Part shown: piece by piece, positions 1 to 7,057 of the stretch
How positions within the stretch are numbered: the first letter of the stretch is position 1
Layout of the letters: the number at the start of each line of letters is the position of its first letter
NCBI GenBank assembly: GCA_002339125.1
Contig: DDJQ01000121.1
Coordinates: 1-16,936 of the forward strand
DNA length: 16,936 nucleotides
Direction: 5' to 3'
Source: Alteromonadaceae bacterium UBA2620
Lineage (GTDB): Bacteria; Pseudomonadota; Gammaproteobacteria; Enterobacterales; Alteromonadaceae
Translations under genes and position numbers: made by a program
The notes under the pieces: model-generated
Told to the model about the DNA's origin: nothing
Seen by the model: the letters and a program-made list of their open reading frames with translations, nothing else
The model's database searches: none

Positions 1-1
1 T

Positions 2-82
2 CGTGCCTGGAATACATTCATTGCAGATGTTGAGCGAGTCAAAAATCTCTGTTGGAGAGAGTGGACAAATTTGGTCAATTAA
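2..82 (+). CDS. C-terminal tail of a probable IS630-type transposase (partial)
   Basis: An open frame enters from the left edge and ends at a TAA at 80-82, giving 26 residues. The peptide begins RAWNTFIADVERVKNLCWRE. Its pattern, an AWN followed by an Arg-Val/Ile element and then a W-R-x-W-like end, resembles the C-terminus of IS630-family transposases. The catalytic domain lies outside the window, so the family cannot be confirmed. A second frame (3-83) is also open over the same stretch, but its peptide looks like nothing familiar. If the call is right, the element's right end should lie within about 60 bases after the stop. Confidence 0.35.
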   Translation, partial: RAWNTFIADVERVKNLCWREWTNLVN

Positions 83-194
83 TTAATGCAATTGGTATAA
101 CTCCTCAAACCACGAAGTAAATGCATGACCCTGCATGATTTTTTCCGGTTTTACTGATACGCTTAAAGCAGTTAAGGGTTATCCAGGGAAAGGC

Positions 195-1052
195 ATGCGC
201 CGTTTTATCAAAGCCTCCATCATTACCGTCATCGCAGTGGTTATCACCGGCTGTGTGATCAACGTCACACCGGGCAATCTTATTTATCAGTCCACCAAAA
301 CCGAAAAACTCAATCTTACCCGCTTCCAGGAGCAGGCCTTTAAGGATGATATGTCGGTTGCCCTTAAAGCGGTAAGCCTGACCAGTGAGCAGGGGCATAC
401 TCTGCGCGGTATTCAGGCGCTTTATCACGGCGCGAAAGCTAACATTCTGTTGTTTGGTGGCAACGGCATGACTATAAATCAGTCAGCCAATATTGTGCAC
501 CGGTTTGGCGCCATTCCGGCCAACGTGATTTGGTTTGATTACCCGGGGGCGGGGATCAGTGATAAACCAGCTAAACTCGACCCTGAAGCTATGATGGCTG
601 ATGCTCTGGCCATCTATGATTTTGCTGCCGATAAACTGCGTAACGATAAACCCCTTATCGTGCATGGTATTGAGCTGGGAACTGCCGTGGCTGCTAATAT
701 CGCACTGCAGCGCAGCCCGGATGCACTGGTGCTGGAAAAGCCCATCGTTAACCTCTCTCAGCTTATCAACGACAATTCACCAGGCTGGTCTGGCTGGTTT
801 ACGCGGATCAAACTGTCTCCAAAACTAGCGGCCGTGGATAACGCCTATCAGGTTGGTAGTTACCAGGGCCCGTTATTGATTCTGGTTGGCGAAAAAGACC
901 TGACCACACCTCCTAAATACAGTCAGATACTGTACCGGGTTTCCCCATCTGACAATAAAAACCTGGTAGTAGTAGAGGGCGTTGGCCATGACAAGCTTAT
1001 GCGAAGCCCTATTGCTGTTGATGCCTACAAAGCCTTTGTTGCCGGTTTGTAA
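195..1052 (+). CDS. Alpha/beta-hydrolase-fold lipoprotein lacking the nucleophile Ser
   Basis: This is a 285-residue lipoprotein. The ATG at 195 is preferred over an in-frame ATG at 135: it has an AGGG Shine-Dalgarno six bases upstream, and the protein then opens with a clean lipoprotein signal (MRRFIK, hydrophobic core, VITGC), lipidated at about Cys19. The body has the layout of a BEM46/YfhB-like alpha/beta hydrolase: an oxyanion-type GGNG (about residue 94), WFDYPGAGIS, a nucleophile elbow, GEKD with Asp235, and VGHD with His265. The elbow reads HGIELG, so Glu160 (GAG at 672-674) stands where the family has Ser. Asp and His of the triad are retained. It may have lost esterase activity or changed chemistry. 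The substrate is unknown, and the neighbours give no pathway. Confidence 0.75.
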   Translation: MRRFIKASIITVIAVVITGCVINVTPGNLIYQSTKTEKLNLTRFQEQAFKDDMSVALKAVSLTSEQGHTLRGIQALYHGAKANILLFGGNGMTINQSANIVHRFGAIPANVIWFDYPGAGISDKPAKLDPEAMMADALAIYDFAADKLRNDKPLIVHGIELGTAVAANIALQRSPDALVLEKPIVNLSQLINDNSPGWSGWFTRIKLSPKLAAVDNAYQVGSYQGPLLILVGEKDLTTPPKYSQILYRVSPSDNKNLVVVEGVGHDKLMRSPIAVDAYKAFVAGL

Positions 1053-1217
1053 CTTTTTAGGCGGATTAACACTGCGGGTGAAAACCTGTCGGGGAACATG
1101 GATAACACCCAATAGTGGTCGCACAGCCATACATTAGCTGATAATCTAACCGCCAGATAAGTAAACAGCGCCTGTCTGCAAAGTCGGGTGTTTCGCGTTG
1201 GAATATGGAAATAACAC

Positions 1218-3203
1218 ATGGCATTTAATGGCAAAGTCGAAGTGACGCCATCACAATTTGTCACAGGTAACGCAGATATGCGTTCAGAGGAAGAAGCCAA
1301 AAAGCTGCAAAAGCAAAAGTGGTTAGTGTTAAGCTTAACCTTTCTGGTGGTATTTGCTGCCGCGCTGGCGTGGATTTGGTCTCGGCCAGAGATTTTTCAG
1401 AGTCAGGCCATCGTCCATTTTAGTTATGCTCAGCAGCATAACACCGAGCAAAGCACCGTGCCGGTTGAGCAAATCACCCTGAACAACCAGCGTCTTACCA
1501 GTAATCGTGTGTTTAATGATTTGAGCGCCCGCCTGCTGGCCTACGATTCCCTGTCTCTTTCCCCCGAGCAACTGGCTGGTATGCTGAGCACCGAAGCCAA
1601 CACCAGCAGCCGCATAATCAGCTTATATGCCAACGGAGAAGATAAAACCCTGTTAAAACCGGTTCTCGAGCAATGGTTAAGCCTGTACCTTGAACAACTG
1701 TCGGCTGAAACCATCGCTAACACCGAAGAAACCATCAGTGTCGAACAGGAAAAATTCCTCGCGCTGGAAGAAAAGATTAATGCACAACGGGCAGTCGTGC
1801 AGGCCTTTGGTGAAGAAAATAATATTGTTTCGCTGGAGCGTGATGAAAACCGGGTGCTGGCGAAAATTAAAAGCAAAGGTGCGGCCCTGGATGAGGCCGA
1901 GTCTATGCAGGCTGAAGCCGAGGCGGAGCTGGCCACTGTGCGCCAGAGTATTGCCAGCGGCGAAATGGTCTTTCACCCTAATGATAAAGCACGCATGGAT
2001 AGCCTCTATGCCGTAATTGCCGAAGTGGAAGCCGAACTGGCCGAACTGGCCGAAAATTTTACCCCCACTTACATGAATATGGACCCTGAGATCGTTGGCA
2101 AAAAGCGTAAGCTGGAGGAACTCAGGGGGAACTATGATAAGACGGTAGCAGAAAGCCAGCAGCGCTATCTGGAAGAGCTCAAACGAACAGTGACTTCTTC
2201 CCAGCAGAAACAACAGCAGTTGGAAAACGAACTTAAACAACTGTCGCTTGATGCCCAGGCCTTTAATCAGAAACTCGAGGAATACGCCCGTCTCGACGGC
2301 GCTCTGGAACAGTTACAACTACAATCGCAGACACTGCGGGATCAACTGGTACAGGCAGAGGTGCAAAAGCCTATGCAGCCCACCATTAATATTCTGGAGC
2401 AACCCTTTGAACCGGACTTCCCCATAGCGCCAAATTACTGGCGGGACTCTGCCATAGCGCTGGTGGTAGCGATTATTCTTGGTTTGCTGGCATTGCAGCT
2501 GTTTAGCTCGATTCATCGCCAGCAAGCTCCTGCGCCGACCTTTACCAGTTATAACGTGGTGCCTAATCAGGGACTGACCCTGGAGCAGCAAATGGCTGCT
2601 CATCAGGCGCTTGAACAACAAAAAGTCTCTCAGTTAGGACATCAGCAGGCACCCATGCAACTTGGTCATGAGGCGCCGGCGAGTAATGCCCGGTTACTGA
2701 GTGAAAAAGACTGTCAGGGGCTCTACAAAGCCGCTAATCGTGACGGCAAACTGGTTATCGCACTGTTGCTCAGCGGGGTAGCACCAGAGGAATTACCGGA
2801 AGTACGTTATCAGGATGTGTTGGTGGAAAAGGGCGCGCTTAAAATTCACGGTGATTTTGCCCGAACTCTGGACCTCACCAATGAATGCGTGGGGTTATTG
2901 TGCGAGTCAGAAAGCGACCCTGAAGCTACGGTATTGAGTAGCCGCCTGGATGCCAGCCAGCTAGATCAGATGATCATTAACGTGGCGCACGACGCCGGGC
3001 TGCCCTACCCGGATCAGTTTTCAGTGGCAGCGCTGAGGCATACTTATCTGACTTTCCTGGTGGCTCAGGGGGCACGCCTCAACGATATTGAACAGGCAGC
3101 GGGTTTTGTTCCACCGGCTGAGCTGGGCCTTTACCGGCAGGTAAACCGCAACGGTAATGTGGTGGATATCGACAGTCTGGAAACCCGCTACCCGCTGGCC
3201 TAA
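1218..3203 (+). CDS. Wzz/GumC-like inner-membrane coiled-coil protein with a tyrosine-recombinase-like C-terminal domain
   Basis: This 661-residue protein has the topology of polysaccharide co-polymerases (Wzz/GumC): a short cytoplasmic N-terminus, a first membrane segment at about 35-54, and a periplasmic Wzz-like part from about 58. A long Gln/Glu-rich coiled coil covers about 160-390, followed by a second membrane segment at about 410-431. In co-polymerases of the BY-kinase type the cytoplasmic tail is a kinase. Here no Walker motif is visible. Instead, residues 493-661 follow the outline of a tyrosine-recombinase catalytic domain: SGVAPEEL (519-526) at the usual TGLRxxEL, ALRHTYLTFLVAQGA (from 605) at the HxLRHT helix, AGF at LGH, and Tyr639 at the nucleophile. 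The first Arg (Ala522), the first His (Ala604) and the LGH His (Phe630) are lost, while Arg607 and Tyr639 remain. The domain is probably non-catalytic. No other exopolysaccharide genes are in view. Shine-Dalgarno is weak (GGAA). Confidence 0.7.
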   Translation: MAFNGKVEVTPSQFVTGNADMRSEEEAKKLQKQKWLVLSLTFLVVFAAALAWIWSRPEIFQSQAIVHFSYAQQHNTEQSTVPVEQITLNNQRLTSNRVFNDLSARLLAYDSLSLSPEQLAGMLSTEANTSSRIISLYANGEDKTLLKPVLEQWLSLYLEQLSAETIANTEETISVEQEKFLALEEKINAQRAVVQAFGEENNIVSLERDENRVLAKIKSKGAALDEAESMQAEAEAELATVRQSIASGEMVFHPNDKARMDSLYAVIAEVEAELAELAENFTPTYMNMDPEIVGKKRKLEELRGNYDKTVAESQQRYLEELKRTVTSSQQKQQQLENELKQLSLDAQAFNQKLEEYARLDGALEQLQLQSQTLRDQLVQAEVQKPMQPTINILEQPFEPDFPIAPNYWRDSAIALVVAIILGLLALQLFSSIHRQQAPAPTFTSYNVVPNQGLTLEQQMAAHQALEQQKVSQLGHQQAPMQLGHEAPASNARLLSEKDCQGLYKAANRDGKLVIALLLSGVAPEELPEVRYQDVLVEKGALKIHGDFARTLDLTNECVGLLCESESDPEATVLSSRLDASQLDQMIINVAHDAGLPYPDQFSVAALRHTYLTFLVAQGARLNDIEQAAGFVPPAELGLYRQVNRNGNVVDIDSLETRYPLA

Positions 3204-3320
3204 CCCGTAAGCCATGCTTACTGCTGGCAGCCGCTGCTAAAATACCCACCAAGCAGTGCTGGTAGTGTCGGGCAGGGCTCATATACAATGTAGTCCTGTT
3301 CGTTTTATTCCGGCAATGCT

Positions 3321-4019
3321 TTGCATAATTCTGTTTTAGCTCTGCGCCAGCGAGAGCTGGTTCATTCAACCCGTCCGTTTCTGGCCCGAGGGGGCAAGGT
3401 CGTACGCTGTAACGACTGTTTGCTTCCAACCGCCAATTGTATTTGTGAGTATGTGCCAGAGCCGCAGGCGAACAGTGCATTTGTGTTCCTGATGTACAAA
3501 GGCGAATGTTACAAGCCTACCAATACCGGACGACTGATTGCCGATGTGGCAAAGGTGAATCACGCCTTTACCTGGCATCGCACCGAACCTTCCCCTGAGT
3601 TTTTAGCGCTGCTTAATAACCCGGTCTATCAGCCGTTTATCATCTTTCCCCACGAATATGCTGAGCCGGAGCGACGCGCTCACGCCGTAACGGATAATGG
3701 TAAAGTGCCCTTGTTTATTATGCTTGATGGTACCTGGCGTGAGGCGCGCAAAATGTTTCGTAAAAGTGAGTACCTTAAACACCTGCCAGTGTTAGGGATA
3801 AAGCCGCAGGTCAATTCAGAGTATAAATTACGCGAGGCGGCTCATGCTCATCAGTTATGTACCGCAGAAGTTGGCGTGGAAGTATTAAAACTGGCCGGGG
3901 AGGCGAGTGCAGCTCAAACGCTGGCGCATTACTTTAACGTTTTCCGCCATTTTTATGTGAAGGGTAAGCCCCATCTGACCGACCACTTAAGTGCCAGTGA
4001 ACTGGGCCTGAGTGAATAA
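3321..4019 (+). CDS. DTW domain-containing tRNA-uridine aminocarboxypropyltransferase-like protein
   Basis: The protein has 232 residues if the TTG at 3321 is the start. The frame is closed by a TAG at 3291-3293, and no ATG or GTG lies between that stop and the conserved region, so a TTG start is the best available choice, though its ribosome site is poor. Members of this family (TapT-like) use SAM to place an aminocarboxypropyl group on a uridine of tRNA in the cytoplasm. A Cys cluster, Cys30, 33, 40 and 42, fits the N-terminal zinc knuckle. The signature DGTW occurs at 136-139 within IMLDGTWREARKMF. The GECYKPTNTGRLIADV segment is also typical. It is a housekeeping gene unrelated to the arabinan locus. 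Its stop codon lies at the edge of the hairpin-bounded element that follows. Confidence 0.82.
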   Translation: MHNSVLALRQRELVHSTRPFLARGGKVVRCNDCLLPTANCICEYVPEPQANSAFVFLMYKGECYKPTNTGRLIADVAKVNHAFTWHRTEPSPEFLALLNNPVYQPFIIFPHEYAEPERRAHAVTDNGKVPLFIMLDGTWREARKMFRKSEYLKHLPVLGIKPQVNSEYKLREAAHAHQLCTAEVGVEVLKLAGEASAAQTLAHYFNVFRHFYVKGKPHLTDHLSASELGLSE

Positions 4020-4024
4020 AGAAT

Positions 4025-4044
4025 CCACCTTCTAAAGAAGGTGG
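4025..4044. repeat. Left-end palindrome of the element; may also terminate the DTW gene
   Basis: CCACCTTC (4025-4032), loop TAAA, GAAGGTGG (4037-4044). It begins six bases after the DTW-protein stop codon and is followed by CTTTGCGTT, a poor U-run, so it is at best a weak terminator. It matches the palindrome at 4382-4401 at 17 of 20 positions. Confidence 0.7.
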
Positions 4045-4318
4045 CTTTGCGTTACCCCCTAAAAGGGGGGCTCTATTTAAATCGAAGAAAGGACAATAAT
4101 TGTGCCCTTCTTCAGTGTTGTCATCGCCTCTGGCATACATAACAAGCTGGAAGAATCATCATGGATGAGGATTCAGTCGATGCGGCACATGGACGTGCCG
4201 TCATTGACGGTCCAGTTTGTTCTGCCAGAGACGATGATGCTTTTCACTGATAAGGGCTGCGGGGAGTCCAGAGGGTGTCGCATTACACCCTCTGGTCGGC
4301 GTCGGCGACTCCGACAGC
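4025..4318 (+). ncRNA. Highly structured RNA candidate (possible omega-RNA/HEARO-like)
   Basis: Stems were paired by eye. Hairpin 1 is 4025-4044. Hairpin 2 is CCCCCT/AGGGGG at 4055-4069. Hairpin 3 is 4084-4113, about 12 bp with one mismatch and a bulge. The core pairs 4121-4126 with 4232-4237 and 4128-4135 with 4223-4230, then 4141-4151 with 4211-4221. That leads into a three-way junction with arms 4153-4174 and 4176-4208 (stem CGGCAC/GTGCCG inside GTCGATG/CATTGAC). A final domain pairs 4256-4259 with 4315-4318 and 4263-4268 with 4307-4312; inside it, 4269-4278 pairs with 4285-4294 around a CGCATT loop. Pairs 4146-4216, 4179-4205 and 4120-4238 are G-T, which form G-U only in a plus-strand transcript, so strand + is favoured. 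IscB-type omega-RNAs (HEARO) occupy this position after the left end. Family membership is inference. Confidence 0.5.
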
Positions 4319-4381
4319 AATCTATATACAACTTTCTTTGCTGTCTTATATATACGGGCCAAGCCCTACCACGAATGATAA

Positions 4382-4401
4382 CCACCTACTGAAGTAGGTG
4401 G
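4382..4401. repeat. Right-end palindrome of the element
   Basis: CCACCTAC (4382-4389), loop TGAA, GTAGGTGG (4394-4401). It is the partner of the hairpin at 4025-4044. A smaller GGGC-CAA-GCCC hairpin sits just inside it at 4356-4366. Confidence 0.7.
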
Positions 4402-4413
4402 TTTATGGCTGGA

Positions 4414-4450
4414 AATAAAAAAACGCGGCCAGTAACTGACCGCGCTTTTT
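4414..4450 (-). terminator. Rho-independent terminator closing the GH51 end of the arabinan operon (bidirectional shape)
   Basis: CGCGG (4424-4428) pairs with CCGCG (4440-4444), and CAG/CTG pairs inside it around a TAA loop with one mismatch. An A-run (4417-4423) on the left reads as a U-run on the minus strand, directly downstream of the GH51 stop at 4468. A T-run (4446-4450) on the right would serve plus-strand transcripts. Confidence 0.85.
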
Positions 4451-4467
4451 ATCCGTATCGAAGCTGC

Positions 4468-6003
4468 TTATTTCAACTCTGCAACGACAATTGACTTGGC
4501 TGGCAATACCAGTTCGTCGAGATCACTGCTGAACGACGCAGGTTTTACAACCTCCTTGGCGTCAAAGGTGTTTTTGGCAGTAATGGCATCTGCAGTAAGG
4601 ATCTGACCAATCAGTGAGGAATAATCACCGTTGTCAAAATCCAGTGCCACCTCGGCTTCATTGGCCGGATCTAAATTAACCAGGGCAATATACACCTTGC
4701 CATCCTGTCCCTTAGCAATAGAGGCAGTGACTGCAGGTAACGACTGGTCACCCTGTTTATATTCGCCACCGTTAATGGTGAATGGGATCGATGTGGCATC
4801 CTGAAAAACCTTATACATGCCATACACATGATAAGTTGGCGTCAGCAGCATGTCGTCACCATCAGTGAGGATCATGGCCTGCAGCACGTTAACCATTTGT
4901 GCGATATTGGTCATATGCACGCGTTCGGCATAATGGTGGAACAGGTTAAAGTTCACCGCGGTTAACACCGCATCACGCAGGGTGTTTTGCTGATACAGAA
5001 AGCCCGGCTCACGGCCTGGTTCCGGATCGTACCAGGTACCCCATTCATCCACATAAAAGCCCAGTTTGCCTTCAGGATCGTTGGCATCGAGTTTAGCGAT
5101 ATTATTTTTGAGGTACTTATCCATGCGATAGGTACGCTCCATGGTTTTAAACCAGTCGGTTTCGGTAAACTCGGTGGCGTGGCCCTTATTCGACCAATCA
5201 CTGTTAGGCAACGTGTAGAAGTGGTAGCTGATACCATCCATATTGCGCTCAATACTGGCGCTTAGCACATCAGTCCACTGGGTATCTTCGGTATGACCGC
5301 CACTGGCAACCAGCTTTGGCTTTTTACCCGGTGGGGTTTTGATAAAAGTGGCAAACTGGTTGTACAGGTCAACGTAGTACTCCGGCGACATATGACCGCC
5401 GCATCCCCAGCTTTCGTTACCAATACCAAAATAAGCAATATCCCAGGGCTCTTCACGGCCATTGGCACGGCGTTGATTGGCCAGTGTGGAGTTTTTGTCT
5501 GAGGTCATGTATTCAACCCACTCAGCCATTTCACGCACGGTGCCGCTCCCCAGATTGCCATTGATGTAAGCATCCGCCCCAAGCAGTTCAACAAAGTCGA
5601 AAAACTCATGGGTGCCCACGGCATTGTCTTCTTCTACACCGCCCCAGTGGGTATTTACCTTCACCGGGCGTTTAGCCGGGTCGCCGATACCATCACGCCA
5701 GTGATATTCGTCGGCAAAACAGCCGCCCGGCCAGCGCACTAACGGGACCTGAATATCGCGCAGGGCATTAAGCACATCATTGCGGAAGCCTTTGGTATTG
5801 GGGATATCTGAGTCATGGCCGACCCAGATACCTTCGTAAATACCCCGTCCAAGATGCTCGGCAAACTGACCGTAGATATCCTTGTTAATAGTGGCACCTT
5901 CCTTACTGAGGTCGGCAGTGATACTCACATCATGTTGTTTGGAAACACAGCCAAATGACAGTCCAACACCCAGCAGGGCACAAGCGATTAATTTTAACTT
6001 CAT
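4468..6003 (-). CDS. GH51 alpha-L-arabinofuranosidase, lipoprotein
   Basis: This 511-residue enzyme is predicted to remove terminal alpha-L-arabinofuranose from arabinan oligosaccharides. The ATG at 6003 is preferred to a GTG three bases upstream because AGGAGG lies five bases before the ATG. A lipoprotein signal (MKLKLIACALLGVGLSFGC) places Cys19 as the lipid site, so it works in the periplasm or on a membrane face; many GH51 enzymes are cytoplasmic. The fold is a GH51 (alpha/beta)8 barrel plus a C-terminal beta domain. Marks are IYGQFAEHLGRGIYEGIWVG, RWPGGCFAD, the acid/base Glu197 in GIGNESWGCGG and the nucleophile Glu320 in FYVDEWGTWY. Thirteen bases separate it from the GH43 stop upstream, and its ribosome site lies in that gap, so the two genes are co-transcribed. 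The length is normal. Confidence 0.93.
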   Translation of the reverse strand: MKLKLIACALLGVGLSFGCVSKQHDVSITADLSKEGATINKDIYGQFAEHLGRGIYEGIWVGHDSDIPNTKGFRNDVLNALRDIQVPLVRWPGGCFADEYHWRDGIGDPAKRPVKVNTHWGGVEEDNAVGTHEFFDFVELLGADAYINGNLGSGTVREMAEWVEYMTSDKNSTLANQRRANGREEPWDIAYFGIGNESWGCGGHMSPEYYVDLYNQFATFIKTPPGKKPKLVASGGHTEDTQWTDVLSASIERNMDGISYHFYTLPNSDWSNKGHATEFTETDWFKTMERTYRMDKYLKNNIAKLDANDPEGKLGFYVDEWGTWYDPEPGREPGFLYQQNTLRDAVLTAVNFNLFHHYAERVHMTNIAQMVNVLQAMILTDGDDMLLTPTYHVYGMYKVFQDATSIPFTINGGEYKQGDQSLPAVTASIAKGQDGKVYIALVNLDPANEAEVALDFDNGDYSSLIGQILTADAITAKNTFDAKEVVKPASFSSDLDELVLPAKSIVVAELK

Positions 6004-6016
6004 CACTGCCTCCTGA

Positions 6017-6973
6017 TTATGGTTGCACGCCTTCGGTGGTCATGATGACGCGCTTCAGACTTCCATCTTCGTTGTAGTACAAGGGCTCCACTGCAACAGA
6101 ACGGCGGAAGCGACCGCCGCTGGGCTGGCCGTCTTTCGGCGGCAGGGCACCGGTGTGATAAATGAAATAGCTCTTGCCCTTGTACTCAATGATGGACTGG
6201 TGATTGGTCTCTGAGTTACCGGCAACTTCATTCAGGATCCCTTTGTATTCCCAGGGGCCGTGAATGCTCTTACTCATGGCATAGCAAATTTTTTCTGGGA
6301 ACTCGCAGGCATAGCTAAAGTAGTAGTTATCGCCTTTCTTGTGTACCCAGGAAGCCTCGGTGTAGTTTGGTACATCGATGGTTTTAATCTCACCATCGAG
6401 TTCCAGCATATTGTCTTTGAGTTTGACGTATTTAGGCATCAGGTTACCGAAGAACATGTAGGCATCACCGTTTTCTTCAATAAAGATTGCCGGGTCGATA
6501 TCGTCCCAGTCATTTGGTGTATGGGTTGTCATATCATCGGTGATTAGGGCTTTGCCGATAGCGTCTTTGAACGGTCCGGTAGGAGAGTCTGAAGTGGCCA
6601 CACCAATAGCGAAACCAGGCTTGGTTTCATCGTGGCGGACAGTGGTGTAAAAATAGAATGTACCGTCTTTTTCTACCATGTGGGAGGCCCAGGCAAAGCC
6701 CGGTACTGCCCACTCAAAATCAACGCCTTTCATGATCGGCCCATGGGCTTTCCAGTTCACCATGTCGGTGGAGCTGAAGGCCAGCCAGTCATGCATTTCG
6801 AAAAATTTATCGTTGTTAGGCGCTTCGTCATGGCCGGTGTACAGGTACACGGTGTCGTTATACACCATAGCGGCCGGATCGGCGGTAAATACATCGGTAA
6901 TAATCGGGTTATCAGCACTGGCCGCAGAGGTAAACAAACAGGCCAGGGCAGTGCATAGAAGTCGTTTTCCCAT
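6017..6973 (-). CDS. Secreted GH43 glycoside hydrolase (probable exo-acting alpha-L-arabinofuranosidase)
   Basis: The protein has 318 residues with a Sec signal peptide ending SAASA/DNP at about residue 20. The rest is a single five-bladed GH43 propeller with no accessory domain. The likely catalytic base is Asp32 in FTADPAAMVY, the pKa modulator Asp160 in WDDIDPAIFIEENG and the acid Glu206 in NYTEASWVHKKG. GH43 enzymes of this compact type act as arabinofuranosidases or xylosidases; the operon context favours release of arabinose from arabinan or arabinoxylan side chains in the periplasm. AAGGA lies upstream of the ATG at 6973. It sits between the large GH43 gene (84 bases away, with a hairpin terminator between) and GH51 (13 bases away). 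The subfamily cannot be assigned by eye. Confidence 0.88.
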   Translation of the reverse strand: MGKRLLCTALACLFTSAASADNPIITDVFTADPAAMVYNDTVYLYTGHDEAPNNDKFFEMHDWLAFSSTDMVNWKAHGPIMKGVDFEWAVPGFAWASHMVEKDGTFYFYTTVRHDETKPGFAIGVATSDSPTGPFKDAIGKALITDDMTTHTPNDWDDIDPAIFIEENGDAYMFFGNLMPKYVKLKDNMLELDGEIKTIDVPNYTEASWVHKKGDNYYFSYACEFPEKICYAMSKSIHGPWEYKGILNEVAGNSETNHQSIIEYKGKSYFIYHTGALPPKDGQPSGGRFRRSVAVEPLYYNEDGSLKRVIMTTEGVQP

Positions 6974-7002
6974 GATGATCCTTATAAATTACGAAAGCCG
7001 AA

Positions 7003-7036
7003 GAAACAAAAAACGCTACCTGAGAACAGGTAGCGG
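7003..7036 (-). terminator. Intra-operon terminator/attenuator between the two GH43 genes
   Basis: CGCTACCTG (7014-7022), loop AGAA, CAGGTAGCG (7027-7035) form a perfect 9-bp stem. On the minus strand it is followed by TTTTTTG (complement of 7007-7013), the standard intrinsic-terminator layout. It lies 22 bases after the stop of the large GH43 gene. Confidence 0.8.
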
Positions 7037-7057
7037 TGTATAGCTTAAATGCAACCC

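Larger units (their letters stand above)
4020..4405 (+). mobile_element. ORF-less, hairpin-bounded IS200/IS605-like element (palindrome-associated, non-autonomous)
   Basis: Two almost identical hairpins bound the stretch: CCACCTTC-TAAA-GAAGGTGG at 4025-4044 and CCACCTAC-TGAA-GTAGGTGG at 4382-4401. Each has an 8-bp perfect stem and a 4-base loop. They are palindromes in the same style and not long terminal inverted repeats, as in IS200/IS605-superfamily elements, whose transposase recognises end hairpins. No direct target duplication is seen, which also fits that family. Between them is no convincing gene: a 96-codon frame at 4102-4392 has no recognisable motif and is covered by RNA stems. The exact ends, taken as a few bases outside each hairpin, are a guess. 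It may be a decayed element or a passive one mobilised in trans. Confidence 0.55.

Noticed and set aside
135..194. Upstream in-frame ATG for the alpha/beta-hydrolase lipoprotein
   Set aside because: It has no good ribosome site and would bury the lipoprotein signal that begins at the ATG at 195.
1053..1217. Possible regulatory inverted repeat (GGCGG and CCGCC) between the first two genes
   Set aside because: The arms are five bases and about 80 bases apart; nothing beyond chance.
1677..2240. 187-codon minus-strand frame opposite the coiled coil
   Set aside because: It is a Phe/Leu-rich antisense shadow of Glu/Gln/Lys-rich coding sequence.
4102..4392. 96-codon frame inside the hairpin-bounded element
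   Set aside because: The peptide has no family resemblance or ribosome site, and the DNA is explained by RNA stems; the frame is probably accidental.
4020..4405. CRISPR-like array from the two similar palindromes
   Set aside because: There are only two copies, 357 bases apart, with no regular spacers and no cas gene.
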